A DNA stretch of 27,004 nt from CAZFCK01 sp964517355 (GCA_964517355.1 CAZFCK010000038.1:1-27004); one strand, 5' to 3'. Shown: positions 15,849 to 23,676, counted from the stretch's first letter. Notes: a model not told the origin generated them from the sequence alone. Program-made: numbers and translations.

Positions 15849-16326
15849 AGTCTATCGCATCGGCGTTTTCCTGTTCATCCCCCATACGAAAATCCACACG
15901 AATCTTATACATGCGGATCGCAGGGAGATTGAGAACAGATATGCCGGTTTTCTCGCTGAGCGCGTTCAAGGTCGAACAGACGTTTTCCTTGCTCGGACCG
16001 ATGAATGTGAACCAGACATTGTAATCGTGCGCCCGGAGATAATTATGCGTCACTCCGGGGTGCGCGTTGACCTCGGATACGAACTGATCGATCTTGTCTG
16101 CCGGAACCTTGGCCGCGCATAGCGTGCTGTGCCATCCCAGGGCCTTGGACTGGAAGTTGGCGCCCAAACGGCGGATGATGCCGCGTTCACGAAGCGTCCG
16201 CACACGGGCCAACGTCTCTGCTTCAGTGAGTCCGAGCCGCTCTCCGAGTACCTCATAGGGGCGGGGAGCCAGGGGAAAGCCGGTCTGGATGATGTCCAGA
16301 AGCTGTTTGTCGAGGGCATCCATCAT
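15847..16326 (-). CDS. ahbB: Siroheme decarboxylase subunit (AhbB-type)
   Basis: AhbA/AhbB remove the C12 and C18 acetate carboxyls of siroheme to give 12,18-didecarboxysiroheme, the first committed step of the siroheme-dependent heme route. The 159-residue protein has the Lrp/AsnC-like fold of the family: an N-terminal winged-helix half (LDKQLLDIIQTGFPLAPRPY) and a C-terminal half with HNYLRAHDYNVWFT (94-107) and LPAIRMYKIRVDF. I chose the ATG at 16326 because GGAGAG lies five bases upstream and the start overlaps the ahbD stop; the ATG at 16323 is equally possible. Assignment to AhbB rather than AhbA is likely but not certain, and no partner gene is in the window. It ends the heme operon inside an H repeat. 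Confidence 0.85.
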   Translation of the reverse strand: MMDALDKQLLDIIQTGFPLAPRPYEVLGERLGLTEAETLARVRTLRERGIIRRLGANFQSKALGWHSTLCAAKVPADKIDQFVSEVNAHPGVTHNYLRAHDYNVWFTFIGPSKENVCSTLNALSEKTGISVLNLPAIRMYKIRVDFRMGDEQENADAID

Positions 16327-17471
16327 GATTTCTCTCCGTGAGATGCGATGCGCAAACTCCGAGGGATGTAGGAGCACAACGGTTCTTCCTTGAGGAAATG
16401 CCCCTGCATGGTTTGGGCTCGGGCGCGGCAGCCGCCGCACACGCGATGATATTCGCAGACGCCGCATTTGCCTTGGTACTGCGAAGGGTCGCGCAATGAC
16501 AGAAATTGCGGCGAAGAACGCCAGATTTCGGGAAACGGGGTTTCATTGATGTTGCCGCAATCCAGCTCCAGATAACCGCAGGGTTGCACCACGCCGGTAT
16601 GCGAGATGAAGCAAAATCCGATGCCGCCGAGGCATCCTCTTGTCAGGGCGTCCATGCCGAAGGTTTGGGGCGTCACTGTAAGGCCTTCCTCTTTGGCTCT
16701 CTGGCGCATGATACGGTAATAATGGGGAGCGCAGGTGGCCTTGAGATGCATATCCGTCTGCTTGCGGAAATCGTAGAACCAATTGAGCACTTTTTCGTAT
16801 TCTTCCGCCGTGATGACTTGCGTTCCCAAGGCGGCGCCCCTTCCCGTGGGTACGAGAAGAAAGATGTGCCAGGCGCTGGCTCCGAGTTCCCGGCACAGGT
16901 TGAAGATGTTTTTAAAGACCGGAAGATTGTCGCGGGTCACCGTCGTGTTGATCTGGAATTCCACGCCAGCGTTCTTCAGGTGTTCGATACCGCGCATCGC
17001 GCTTGCGAATGCGCCGGGCACGCCGCGAAAAGCGTCGTGGCTGGCCGCGTCGGGTCCGTCGATGGATATGGAACAGCGTTGAATACCTGTTTCGCGCATG
17101 GTGACGGCGTTTTCCGCGGTGATGAGCGTACCGTTGGGAGCCATGACGCAACGCAGCCCCTTGTCGTTGGCGTGTGTGACAAGCTCGAAGATATCCGGTC
17201 TGAGCAAAGGTTCGCCGCCGGTGAAGATAATGATGGGGTTGCCGGTATCCGGAAACGTGTCGATCAGGGCCTTGGCTTGTTGCGTATCCAGCTCGCCGGG
17301 ATACGGATCAAGGTGCGCTTCTGCGCGGCAATGCTTGCAAGCGAGATTGCACGAGCGTGTCACTTCCCAGGCAATGAGCCTGAGCGGGGGCACGCCGTCT
17401 TGTGTTTGCGGAGCGCCCCCATGGTGCTCGTGCATGGCGCCGTGGGGCTTTTGTGCGTGCGGATGCTGCAT
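16323..17471 (-). CDS. ahbD: Radical SAM heme b synthase AhbD
   Basis: AhbD oxidatively decarboxylates the two propionates of Fe-coproporphyrin III to vinyls, giving heme b. The 382-residue radical SAM protein has the cluster motif CNLACKHC (Cys41, Cys45, Cys48) in WEVTRSCNLACKHCRAEA, then FTGGEPLLRPD and SISIDGPDAASHD. The C-terminal auxiliary-cluster region has Cys336, 339, 345, 348 and 366. The first 20 or so residues are unusually His-rich (MQHPHAQKPHGAMHEHHGG). The ATG at 17471 has AAGG about nine bases upstream. It starts 54 bp after hemB, and its stop overlaps the ahbB start. The choice of AhbD over AhbC rests on the N-terminal signature and on the other radical SAM gene here fitting AhbC better. 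Confidence 0.88.
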   Translation of the reverse strand: MQHPHAQKPHGAMHEHHGGAPQTQDGVPPLRLIAWEVTRSCNLACKHCRAEAHLDPYPGELDTQQAKALIDTFPDTGNPIIIFTGGEPLLRPDIFELVTHANDKGLRCVMAPNGTLITAENAVTMRETGIQRCSISIDGPDAASHDAFRGVPGAFASAMRGIEHLKNAGVEFQINTTVTRDNLPVFKNIFNLCRELGASAWHIFLLVPTGRGAALGTQVITAEEYEKVLNWFYDFRKQTDMHLKATCAPHYYRIMRQRAKEEGLTVTPQTFGMDALTRGCLGGIGFCFISHTGVVQPCGYLELDCGNINETPFPEIWRSSPQFLSLRDPSQYQGKCGVCEYHRVCGGCRARAQTMQGHFLKEEPLCSYIPRSLRIASHGEKS

Positions 17472-17525
17472 GGATAACTACCTTTTATGAATGATGCGAC
17501 CGTCTTAGGCGCTGTTGTAGGAAGT

Positions 17526-18509
17526 TCAGCTCTCGTCCCAATGCTTGAGCATTGCTTCCGTGAAGTAACTGATGATCAGGTCCGCGCCGGCGCGCTTGAT
17601 GCCTGTCAACGATTCGATCATACAACTTTTTTCGTCCAGCCAGCCGTTTTGCGCAGCCGCCTTGAGCATGGAGTATTCACCGCTGACCTGATAGGCGGCC
17701 AAGGGCAGGTGAAAGCGTTCCTTGAGGGCGTGCAGCACGTCCAGGTAGGGCATGGCCGGTTTGACCATCAGCATATCCGCGCCTTCAGCCACATCGGCAT
17801 AGGCTTCCAGGAGCCCTTCACGGCCATTGGCCGGGTCCATTTGATAGCTTCTGCGGTCGCCGAATTGCGGCGCGGAATCGGCTGCCTCCCGAAACGGTCC
17901 GTAGAATGCGGAGGCGTATTTCACGGCATAGGAGAGCACCGGGATATGCGCAAAGCCGTTCTGGTCCAATGAGGCGCGAATGGCCTGCACCCGTCCGTCC
18001 ATCATATCCGAGGGCGCCACTATGTCCGCGCCGGCCTTGGCGTGTGAAAGCGCGGTGCGCGACAACAGCTCCAGGGTCGGGTCGTTTTGCACGTATTCGT
18101 TTTCAATGATCCCGCAATGCCCGTGGGAGGTGTATTCGCACAGGCACACGTCGGTAATGACCACCAGCTCGGGGAAGCGCTCCTTGAGCCGCCGTATTCC
18201 GCGCTGTACGATACCGTCCGCGGCGTAGGCCTGGCTGCCCACGGGGTCTTTTTCCTTGGGCAGTCCGAACAGGATGACCGAGGTCAGTCCCATGGGCATA
18301 AACGCGGCGACACGCTCCACAAGTGCGTCGAGTCCAAGTTGTTCTTGTCCGGGCATGGAGGATATGGGGCGCCGGACGGCAAGGTCGTCGTCTTCGAGAA
18401 TGAAATACGGCTGAACGAGATCCTGGGGAGCCAGGCGCGTTTCACGCACCATGTCCCGCAACGCGGCTGTACGGCGCAATCTGCGGCCGCGATGGAAATG
18501 CGCATTCAT
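17526..18509 (-). CDS. hemB: Delta-aminolevulinic acid dehydratase HemB
   Basis: HemB condenses two 5-aminolevulinate molecules to porphobilinogen, the shared early step for siroheme, cobalamin and heme. The 327-residue protein is of family length. The two active-site lysines are Lys197 (SYAVKYASAFYGPF) and Lys250 (LMVKPAMPYLD). The zinc-type cysteine triad is present: Cys122, Cys124 and Cys132 in DVCLCEYTSHGHCG, so a Zn-dependent enzyme is expected. I chose the ATG at 18509 because AAGGAG sits seven bases upstream; a longer frame to 18581 overlaps ahbC and has no such site. It is 11 bp downstream of ahbC and clearly in the same operon. Confidence 0.95.
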   Translation of the reverse strand: MNAHFHRGRRLRRTAALRDMVRETRLAPQDLVQPYFILEDDDLAVRRPISSMPGQEQLGLDALVERVAAFMPMGLTSVILFGLPKEKDPVGSQAYAADGIVQRGIRRLKERFPELVVITDVCLCEYTSHGHCGIIENEYVQNDPTLELLSRTALSHAKAGADIVAPSDMMDGRVQAIRASLDQNGFAHIPVLSYAVKYASAFYGPFREAADSAPQFGDRRSYQMDPANGREGLLEAYADVAEGADMLMVKPAMPYLDVLHALKERFHLPLAAYQVSGEYSMLKAAAQNGWLDEKSCMIESLTGIKRAGADLIISYFTEAMLKHWDES

Positions 18510-18520
18510 GGTGTTGCTCC

Positions 18521-19711
18521 TTATACGGCTTCCGGGGCGATTTCGGCATCCGTCAGATAGCAGGCGGGGTCCTGGGCCCATTCATCGCCGTAAAAGGCCT
18601 CGGCCCGCGCGCGGAAATTGCCGCCGCAGATGTTCAGGTAGCGGCAGGTGGCGCAGCGGCCTTTGACATGGGCCTTTTTATCCTTGAGTTTGTGCAGCAG
18701 CTCTATGTTTTCATCGGTCCAGATTTCAGAAAAGGGGCGTTCCAGGATATTGCCGAACGTATGGTTGCGCCAGAATTGATCGGCGTGCACACGTCCGTCC
18801 CAGGATATGCAGCCGATACCGCGGCCGGAATTGTTCCCTTCGTTGAATTGGAGCAGCTCCATCACCTGGGCGGCGCGTTCCGGGTCTTCCCTGAGCAGGC
18901 GCAGATAGACGTAAGGGCCATCGGCGTGGTTGTCGACGGTGAGCACTTCCTTTTCCAGGCCCTTGTCATGCAGGGCCTTGGTATGATCCATGATCAGATC
19001 CAAAACCCGGCGGGTCTCTTCGTGGTTCAGATCCTCTTTTATCATTTCCGAACCGCGGCCAGAATAAACGAGATGGTAGAAGCAGATGCGAGGAATTTCC
19101 AGCTGTTCGAGCAATTCAAAAAGCACGGGCACTTCAGTGGCGTTGCGGCGGTTGATGGTGAAGCGCAGGCCCACCTTGAGCCCTTCTTTTTTACAATTTT
19201 CAATGCCTTTGAGCGCGCGTTTGTAGGCTCCAGGAACGCCGCGGAAATGGTCGTGTATGGCTTCGCCCCCGTCCAGGGATATGCCCACGTAGGAGAGTCC
19301 CACTTCTTTGAGTTCTTTTGCCTTTTCCGGAGATATGAGGGTGCCGTTGGTGGAAATGACCGCACGCATGCCTTTGGCCGTGGCATGGCTGGCGAGTTCC
19401 ACGAGGTCTTTGCGCACCAGGGGTTCTCCACCGGAAAAAAGCATGACGGGAGCGCCGAATTGAGCAAGGTCGTCGATCATGGCCTTGGCCTGATCCGTGG
19501 TGATGGGGTCCTGCCCGTCTTCTTCAATGGCTTTGGCGTAACAGTGCATGCATTTCAGATTGCAGCGTTGCGTCATGTTCCAGACCACGACAGGCTTTTT
19601 GTCTTTGGAAAATTGCAGCAGATGGGATGGCAGTTGTCCGGACTGCCTGCCGTAGCGCAGGGCGTCGGAGGGTTCCACCTGGCCGCAATAGAGCTTGGAT
19701 ATGCCGATCAT
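18521..19711 (-). CDS. ahbC: Radical SAM 12,18-didecarboxysiroheme deacetylase AhbC
   Basis: AhbC removes the two acetate side chains of 12,18-didecarboxysiroheme to yield Fe-coproporphyrin III. The 396-residue protein starts MIGISKLYCG, a signature I associate with AhbC. The radical SAM triad is Cys50, Cys54 and Cys57 in NMTQRCNLKCMHCYAKA, followed by MLFSGGEPLVRKDL and GISLDGGEAIHD. The C-terminal auxiliary-cluster cysteines are 301, 353, 356, 362 and 384, in a SPASM-like arrangement. The protein is also related to NirJ of heme d1 synthesis, but no nir genes are nearby. The ATG at 19711 has AAGGAG five bases upstream. It is the first of the four heme genes, 77 bp after the lipoprotein gene. 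Confidence 0.9.
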   Translation of the reverse strand: MIGISKLYCGQVEPSDALRYGRQSGQLPSHLLQFSKDKKPVVVWNMTQRCNLKCMHCYAKAIEEDGQDPITTDQAKAMIDDLAQFGAPVMLFSGGEPLVRKDLVELASHATAKGMRAVISTNGTLISPEKAKELKEVGLSYVGISLDGGEAIHDHFRGVPGAYKRALKGIENCKKEGLKVGLRFTINRRNATEVPVLFELLEQLEIPRICFYHLVYSGRGSEMIKEDLNHEETRRVLDLIMDHTKALHDKGLEKEVLTVDNHADGPYVYLRLLREDPERAAQVMELLQFNEGNNSGRGIGCISWDGRVHADQFWRNHTFGNILERPFSEIWTDENIELLHKLKDKKAHVKGRCATCRYLNICGGNFRARAEAFYGDEWAQDPACYLTDAEIAPEAV

Positions 19712-19728
19712 GCTATCTCCTTAAAATA

Positions 19729-19783
19729 CGCGGCATAAGTACCGCGGTGTTGCTGGAAGCGTGGTTGTGCGCAAAGATTGCGC
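19729..19783 (-). promoter_or_regulatory. Two hairpins in the ahbC leader
   Basis: On the minus strand GCGCAA-TCT-TTGCGC (19783-19769) is a perfect 6-bp stem. CGCGG/CCGCG (19746-19742 with 19733-19729) around an 8-nt loop follows, and is trailed by TATTTT just before the ahbC ribosome binding site. They could form a weak attenuator or a processing site separating the lipoprotein gene from the heme genes. Confidence 0.35.
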
Positions 19784-19788
19784 CGGGG

Positions 19789-20490
19789 TTACAGGGTTTC
19801 CTCGTCCGGACATTCGTCGCAAGGGGTTTTTTTCCGTACCGGCGCCATCCAATCGAGAACGGGTTTCGCCATGTCGTCTGCAAGGGCGTAGACAATGGCG
19901 TACATGGGGTCATTGGGCATGGTGGATGTCTTTGTAAAAAACAGGAAGTCTTGCTTGCCTCGGTTTTTCATCTCCCCTGCGTGAGACATGGACCAGATGA
20001 GCGCTCCGGAATGGGCGTCGTAGATTTCGACATGCATGGCCACCTGGGAGTCGCCCAGATCTCCGCCGGAAATGAAGTGGGTGATGTCCCCGCCTACGAC
20101 AAGGTCGGCGCCTTTGGCGCGTCCTTGGGCGACAGCGGCGTCGCCGCCCGGCCAGGTGTGTTTGGAATAAAATTCCATGACCGGGAACACCTTGTTTTCC
20201 AACCAGACTTCCCAGAACACCCGTCCCACTTCTCTACCGTAGTGGGCGGGGTTCGACATGCTCTGCTTCATGCGGAAGGGGAAGAAAAGCGCCGTGAGTT
20301 CCCGGTCCGGGTGGTCTTTGGGTTGGATGTAGATACGCGGGTTTGTGGGGCGCATGACAAATTCTTCAACTTCTACGCGCACTTCTCGTAAATCTGCTTC
20401 GAGCTCCACCGGGCCGCAGCCCTGAGCGAGGGCGAGAACGCCCATGAGAAGCAGGACCAGAGGCAGAACGCTGGGGACTATGTTTCGCAT
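19789..20490 (-). CDS. Lipoprotein of unknown function with C-terminal CxxC
   Basis: A predicted outer- or inner-membrane lipoprotein of 233 residues. The signal peptide MRNIVPSVLPLVLLLMGVLA ends in a lipobox LAQGC. The mature part contains GADLVVGGDITHFISGG and AMHVEIYDAHSGALIWSMSH, a pattern of beta strands seen in CsgG-like and other lipoproteins that sense or build envelope complexes. The tail carries a CxxC (Cys224 and Cys227, in TPCDECPDE). I chose the ATG at 20490 because AGGA lies six bases upstream and the signal peptide is then conventional; ATG 20511 would overlap the preceding stop as ATGA. It sits directly before ahbC. A role with heme, metal or flagellar envelope parts is possible but unproven. 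Confidence 0.8.
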   Translation of the reverse strand: MRNIVPSVLPLVLLLMGVLALAQGCGPVELEADLREVRVEVEEFVMRPTNPRIYIQPKDHPDRELTALFFPFRMKQSMSNPAHYGREVGRVFWEVWLENKVFPVMEFYSKHTWPGGDAAVAQGRAKGADLVVGGDITHFISGGDLGDSQVAMHVEIYDAHSGALIWSMSHAGEMKNRGKQDFLFFTKTSTMPNDPMYAIVYALADDMAKPVLDWMAPVRKKTPCDECPDEETL

Positions 20491-20507
20491 GACGATTCCT
20501 GTGCCTT

Positions 20508-20849
20508 TCATTGCAAGGTGCCTGTTGGAGAGGGTGCGGATTGCACCGTTTCCATGAGTTGTTCCCGGGAGTGGATCAGGCTTTGCCGCAACTGCAGGCG
20601 CTTTTGGACGGAAAGGCGGTTGAATTCGGGTTTGGACGCCAAACGGTCAAGCTGCTCCATTTCGTTTTGGATTCGCTTTATTTTTGTATAGAATTTATGC
20701 TGTTGCGGCCAAAGCCGTTCCGCCACGAGGGCAAGATCCCGTAATTCCCGGGCCAGGATACGGAAGGCTTCAGGATCGATTTCCTTAGCAAAGCGCTTAC
20801 GGTCCTTATGCTCCCGTATGATCCGTGACAGCCACGTCTTGATGTTCAT
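20508..20849 (-). CDS. Small coiled-coil protein, unknown function
   Basis: A 113-residue charged, helical protein that I cannot assign to a named family. It has no signal peptide or membrane segment. Heptad-like stretches such as KIKRIQNEMEQLDRLA and VQKRLQLRQSLIHSREQLME suggest a coiled coil; the N-terminus is basic (REHKDRKRFAKE). The ATG at 20849 has no strong ribosome binding site. It starts 29 bp after the zinc-ribbon/Yip1 gene and its stop overlaps a possible lipoprotein start, so the three look co-transcribed. It may bridge the membrane and lipoprotein partners, but this is only context. Confidence 0.72.
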   Translation of the reverse strand: MNIKTWLSRIIREHKDRKRFAKEIDPEAFRILARELRDLALVAERLWPQQHKFYTKIKRIQNEMEQLDRLASKPEFNRLSVQKRLQLRQSLIHSREQLMETVQSAPSPTGTLQ

Positions 20850-20878
20850 TGTCCGCTTTTGACAGCCCTAAGCCCGGG

Positions 20879-21889
20879 TCAGTTGATCATGCCGTGTATC
20901 AAGTAAATGATAAATCCGATCAGGAGGATAAACGTAATAATCTGTGCGCAAAGGGCGATCAAAACCCGGGCGTACGTTGTCCGGTGGATTGTTTTCAGGC
21001 CGATGATCGTCACCACAAGTGTCCAGACGCTGGCCACCATCCAGCCGAGAATGGGCACCACGGTCAGAATGCTGGGCGCACTGCCGTAGGCCACGGCGCG
21101 AAACGTTCCTTCGAATCCTGAAGAAGCCGCTTGAAACAGGCTCAGGAAAAGGTGGTAGATCGCGGCCATCAGGAACAACCCCACTGTAAACACAATGGGG
21201 TAGAGGAGCAAGATCAGGGCGGAGGCCGCGCCCATGCCCACGAATTCGCCTGCGCCCATCATTTCGCCTTGGTCCGTCATGCGCCCCAGCATGCTGAGGC
21301 CCAGGGATTCAAAGGCGTATTGCATTATGGCGTAGACCATGGACAGGAGTACGTAAAAGACCATGGGTCGCATGAAACCGCGTCCCAGGGGCATACTGGC
21401 GAAGAACTGCTGCGGATGCAGCATGGCGCGTTTGATGGTCTGGAACAAGCCGGGAAAAAAACCATAAACGTCAAGACGCTCCCAGGGCACTTCCTCTTCG
21501 CGGTTTCCATCGTAGGCATCGTCTTCATAACTGCGCGCCCATGAACGGCGTTGGGGATCGCGCTGTTCATCGCGTTCGCCCAAGGCGTCGAGTCCGGAGA
21601 AAACGTCGCCCTCCGGAGCGGGTGAAGCCGGTCGGCTCTCCGAAGATGGAGTGCGTTGATCGGCGGGCTCGTTTTCATAGGGCAGAGGAGGGGCCGGGGG
21701 CGCAACAGACCGTTCAGGCGCGGGAGCAGTTCGTGGAGCGGCGTCCCGAACCTGCGGCGCACTTTCTTCCAGTGTGCGGAAACGAAATTTCTGTCCGCAT
21801 TTCGGGCAGGTGGCCATCTCCGCGGTGGCCGGAATCTTATCGTCCGGTACAATACGGCTGAAATCGCAATGTGGGCAGATGATTTCCAT
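20879..21889 (-). CDS. Zinc-ribbon and Yip1-domain membrane protein
   Basis: A 336-residue inner-membrane protein of unknown role. The N-terminus is an MJ0042-type zinc ribbon with Cys5-x2-Cys8 and Cys28-x2-Cys31. A Pro/Ala/Glu-rich disordered linker spans about 40-135. The rest is a Yip1-like domain with about five transmembrane helices (MVFYVLLSMVYAIMQYAF, ASALILLLYPIVFTVGLF, VVPILGWMVASVWTLVVTII and a final helix ending IIYLIHGMIN). Similar zinc-ribbon plus membrane fusions are common in deltaproteobacteria without assigned function. The ATG at 21889 has AAGGA nine bases upstream. It is the first of the trio preceding the heme genes and lies 47 bp after the nitrilase gene. Confidence 0.82.
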   Translation of the reverse strand: MEIICPHCDFSRIVPDDKIPATAEMATCPKCGQKFRFRTLEESAPQVRDAAPRTAPAPERSVAPPAPPLPYENEPADQRTPSSESRPASPAPEGDVFSGLDALGERDEQRDPQRRSWARSYEDDAYDGNREEEVPWERLDVYGFFPGLFQTIKRAMLHPQQFFASMPLGRGFMRPMVFYVLLSMVYAIMQYAFESLGLSMLGRMTDQGEMMGAGEFVGMGAASALILLLYPIVFTVGLFLMAAIYHLFLSLFQAASSGFEGTFRAVAYGSAPSILTVVPILGWMVASVWTLVVTIIGLKTIHRTTYARVLIALCAQIITFILLIGFIIYLIHGMIN

Positions 21890-21936
21890 ATAATAACGTC
21901 CTTAGCTGTGCAGCGTTTGAGCTGGTCCTTTAATCG

Positions 21937-22743
21937 TCAAGGGGCGCGGCTGAACGCCCAGGTGTTTGATTCAGGGCGCGTATTGAACGCAGCGCGGGCA
22001 CGTTCCAAAAGTTGAGGCAAAAAGGGTACGCTCATGACTCCCGGTTCGCCGGTGCAGGCGAAGAGATCCTCGCCCCACGGCGAAAGGCAGCGCGAACCTC
22101 CCCCAAGCGTACCGTACGGAGAGGCGCCACAGGCATTGCAAACGAGTACGTAGCATTGGTTTTCAATGGCGCGGGCCCGGCAGAGCGTTTCCTGATGGAG
22201 AAGACGCCTGGCGGGCCATTGGGAGCTGATAAGCAGTAAATCCATGCCCTGGGCCGATTGATAGCGGAAAATTTCGGGAAAACGCAACTCAAAACAGATG
22301 CCCACGCCGCAGGAGAGCCCCATACACTGAATGGGGGCGGGTTGCGCATTGCCCGGCTTGAAAAAGCGCAATTCGTCGGAAAGAGTGAAAAGCATGCGTT
22401 TACTGCGCACGCGCTCCGGTTTTTGCCCTTTTCCCACCAGATAAAACGTATTGTAATAGTCTGGGCCGCGGGTTTCCCAAAACGTTCCGGCCAGCATAAT
22501 GCCACGGGTGAGGCAGGCCTGTTGCAGCGAGTCCAGCAACTCAGGCGTTGCCGCGGCCAGAGCCTGACGGTTTTCGTAGTCGAATCCCCCCCAGAACAAT
22601 TCGGGAAAAAGAAAAAGAGCTTCTCCACCGCCGTGTTTGGCTTTATGCGCAGCGGCTTGATCCAGGAATTGGAGCAACATGTCTCGATCTTGGAGGACGG
22701 GCGTTTGGCAGACGCCCAGTAGCGGTGTTTCGTTCATGTGCAT
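21937..22743 (-). CDS. Nitrilase-superfamily carbon-nitrogen hydrolase
   Basis: A cytoplasmic amidohydrolase of the nitrilase superfamily, 268 residues. The catalytic triad is visible: Glu48 in FPELFWGG, Lys115 in RVRSKRMLF, and Cys150 in GVGICFELRFPE. A late segment ARAIENQCYVLVCNACGASP is also typical. The overall pattern suggests the omega-amidase/YafV-like or Nit1/Nit2 branch, which cleans up deaminated glutamine-type metabolites, but the substrate cannot be fixed from sequence. The start is ATG 22743 or ATG 22737; neither has a strong ribosome binding site. It lies 48 bp past the fliS terminator, so it probably starts a new transcript that may run on into the membrane trio and the heme genes. 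Confidence 0.85.
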   Translation of the reverse strand: MHMNETPLLGVCQTPVLQDRDMLLQFLDQAAAHKAKHGGGEALFLFPELFWGGFDYENRQALAAATPELLDSLQQACLTRGIMLAGTFWETRGPDYYNTFYLVGKGQKPERVRSKRMLFTLSDELRFFKPGNAQPAPIQCMGLSCGVGICFELRFPEIFRYQSAQGMDLLLISSQWPARRLLHQETLCRARAIENQCYVLVCNACGASPYGTLGGGSRCLSPWGEDLFACTGEPGVMSVPFLPQLLERARAAFNTRPESNTWAFSRAP

Positions 22744-22791
22744 CGATTGAACATAATACAGGCGGCTACGGATGGGAACGGCTGTATGGTG

Positions 22792-22841
22792 AAAAAAGGC
22801 GGACGGAAGCCACGAAGTTCATGCTTCGTGCCGCGGCCGCC
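22792..22841 (-). terminator. fliS terminator
   Basis: On the minus strand GGCGG (22841-22837) pairs with CCGCC (22802-22798), enclosing a 7-bp stem CACGAAG/CTTCGTG (22830-22824 with 22817-22811). Six T follow directly (22797-22792). It lies 17 bp after the fliS stop and ends the fliD-fliS unit. Confidence 0.7.
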
Positions 22842-22857
22842 ATCCTATCCTCCAGGC

Positions 22858-23661
22858 TCAACTTTGACTGGACATTTTTTTGTAGATATTGGATCCCGCC
22901 AATAGTTTGCTTTGCAATAATTTCCCACGTGGCGGCTGCGCTGCGTCACTTTTGTTGTGCTGCGCCGGCGGCTGAGTCTTGTGGGGCGCGGCCTCGGGCG
23001 CAACGGTTTTGGCCGCGGCCTCATTCTGCGTGTCCGGCGCGGGGGTGTGTTGCTGCGCCGGGGGGCGCCGCTGTGGATCTGGAACAGGCGGCGTTTGCCG
23101 GGGGGCGGCAGGCGGCGCAGTACGCTGCTGGCTTTCCGGAGCCTGCTTTTCTACCGGCGTTGGGGCGGCATAGGCTCCGCGTGCGGCCGCGGCGGGATGG
23201 GGCAGCGTTTTCGCATGCATGGCTGGAGGCGATTGCGGGGCGGACATGGGGCGCCCGCGTGAGGCGCGTTGCTGTGGCGACAACTGCGGTTGCGGCGCGG
23301 TGTCCGTAATCTGTGCGAAGGCGTCGCGAAGACCGTCGAGGATGCCGATGACATCGTCGATCAGTTTGGTGTCCATTTTCATGTTGGCCTGCAACAATCT
23401 TGTATTGCAGAAAAAATATAGATTGTGCAGGTTTTGGGCGAGATCCCCCCCTTTCTGGCAGTTAAGGCTGCCGTCCAGTTCGGAGATGACGTCTATGGCC
23501 TTGGATATCAAAATGCCTTTTTCAGCGTAGCTTTTTTCGCCGATTTTGACTTTGGCCTGCTTGAGAAATTTGATGGCGCCATCGTACAGCATGAGCAGGA
23601 GCTGCCCCTGCGATGTGGTGGTAACTTGGGTTTGGAAGTAGGCTTGAGCCGCTTTCAACAT
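22858..23661 (-). CDS. fliS: Flagellar chaperone FliS with long disordered tail
   Basis: FliS binds the C-terminus of flagellin in the cytoplasm and keeps it unpolymerised before export. Residues 1 to about 122 are a complete FliS helical bundle (AAQAYFQTQVTTTSQGQLLL, MLYDGAIKFLKQAKVKIGE, LHNLYFFCNTRLLQANMK). The protein is 267 residues, about twice the usual 125-140, because of a tail of about 145 residues that is rich in Pro, Gln and Ala and ends in a basic segment (KLLQSKLLAGSNIYKKM). The ATG at 23661 has AAGGAG six bases upstream and is 15 bp from the fliD stop. A terminator follows. The tail keeps one open frame with the usual base composition, so it is not an evident frameshift artefact. 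Confidence 0.9.
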   Translation of the reverse strand: MLKAAQAYFQTQVTTTSQGQLLLMLYDGAIKFLKQAKVKIGEKSYAEKGILISKAIDVISELDGSLNCQKGGDLAQNLHNLYFFCNTRLLQANMKMDTKLIDDVIGILDGLRDAFAQITDTAPQPQLSPQQRASRGRPMSAPQSPPAMHAKTLPHPAAAARGAYAAPTPVEKQAPESQQRTAPPAAPRQTPPVPDPQRRPPAQQHTPAPDTQNEAAAKTVAPEAAPHKTQPPAQHNKSDAAQPPRGKLLQSKLLAGSNIYKKMSSQS

Positions 23662-23676
23662 GGGGTGCTCCTTATC

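Noticed and set aside
18668..19738. 356-codon plus-strand frame opposite ahbC
   Set aside because: It lies wholly across a clear radical SAM gene; the open frame follows from the codon bias of ahbC.
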